The notes beneath the pieces were generated by a model that was not told where the DNA came from, ran no database searches, and worked only from the letters and a program-made list of their open reading frames with translations. Below, piece by piece: positions 5,619 through 5,836 of a DNA stretch of 5,836 nucleotides. Both the position numbers and the translations under genes were made by a program. The stretch comes from Actinomycetota bacterium. Its GTDB lineage: Bacteria; Actinomycetota; Thermoleophilia; Gaiellales; Gaiellaceae. Location of the stretch: contig VAYE01000226.1 of the NCBI GenBank assembly GCA_005883235.1, positions 1-5,836 on the forward strand, given 5' to 3'. Position 1 is the stretch's first letter, and each line of letters opens with the position of its first letter.

Positions 5619-5836
5619 ATGGCAACCGATTGGTACATGGAGGGCCCGTGGTTCAAGAACTGCAACTGCGACCCGGGCTGCCCTTGCGACTTCAACCAGT
5701 TCCCGACGCACGACCACTGCGAGGGTGCGCTGGCGATGCGGGTCGACAAGGGGAACTTCGGCGACGTCGATCTTTCAGGCCTCTGCTGGGGCGCCGTCGT
5801 CCAGTGGCCGGGAGCGATGCACGAAGGGAACGGCAG
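5619..5836 (+). CDS. DUF1326 domain protein, second of a tandem pair (3' end outside window)
   Basis: ATG 5619-5621 has a good AGGAG (5608-5612) 6 nt upstream, and the frame is open to the window end, giving 72 codons. The start encodes WYMEGPWFKNCNCDPGCPC, the DUF1326 cysteine motif with Cys15, Cys17, Cys21 and Cys23, then Cys34 in HDHC. The VDLSGLCWG segment matches DVSGLSLA of the first copy. Beyond the motif the two proteins differ clearly (for example FNQFPTHDHCEG against ASSFLLPADQERC), so they are diverged paralogues and not a recent duplication. Spacing and signal indicate an operon with the gene upstream. What follows is outside the window; DUF1326 genes often neighbour a DUF2182 membrane protein, which would be the thing to look for. 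Confidence 0.9.
   Translation, partial: MATDWYMEGPWFKNCNCDPGCPCDFNQFPTHDHCEGALAMRVDKGNFGDVDLSGLCWGAVVQWPGAMHEGNG

Noticed and set aside
5093..5749. Minus-strand open frame opposite the DUF1326 genes
   Set aside because: Ser/Thr/Pro-rich antisense translation; the plus strand carries two recognisable DUF1326 proteins with good ribosome binding sites.

Overview
High-GC bacterial DNA. Dense coding with G/C-rich third positions, GTG starts, candidate leaderless starts (a TAnnnT box about 7-8 nt before the start codon) and the protein families present all suggest an actinobacterium. A Thermoleophilia/Gaiellales-type lineage is my best guess, from family resemblance only. No rRNA, tRNA, CRISPR array, insertion sequence or phage gene is visible.

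Layout. (1) 1-515, plus strand: 3' part of an M20 metallopeptidase gene. (2) 512-4752, minus strand, in transcription order: a YtcJ/NfdA-like amidohydrolase (4752-3337), a 187-nt spacer with two copies of a repeat and a hairpin, an APC-superfamily permease (3149-1677), an acetamidase/formamidase gene broken in the middle (1676-878) and an HxlR-type regulator (859-512). (3) 4770-5836, plus strand: a shortened VOC (glyoxalase-fold) gene diverging from the amidohydrolase, then two tandem DUF1326 cysteine-motif genes, the second cut by the window end.

How the genes may work together. Amidohydrolase, permease and acetamidase/formamidase look like an uptake and breakdown set for amides, formamides or related nitrogen compounds. 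The permease stop abuts the acetamidase start, so those two are probably translationally coupled. HxlR is a plausible local regulator. The exact substrate cannot be read from the sequence. The DUF1326 pair appears to be a separate unit with its own candidate promoter.

Most notable observation. Three neighbouring genes (acetamidase, amidohydrolase, VOC) each keep both conserved ends of their family but appear to lack an internal block of very roughly 40-75 codons. The other genes look full length or, where cut by the window, undisturbed. Two of the three junctions fall in or beside a short perfect hairpin. This is either clustered gene decay or an assembly/amplification artefact, and read mapping would decide. 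I found no convincing new biological system; the dispersed-looking repeat and the DUF1326 pair are the other items worth following.
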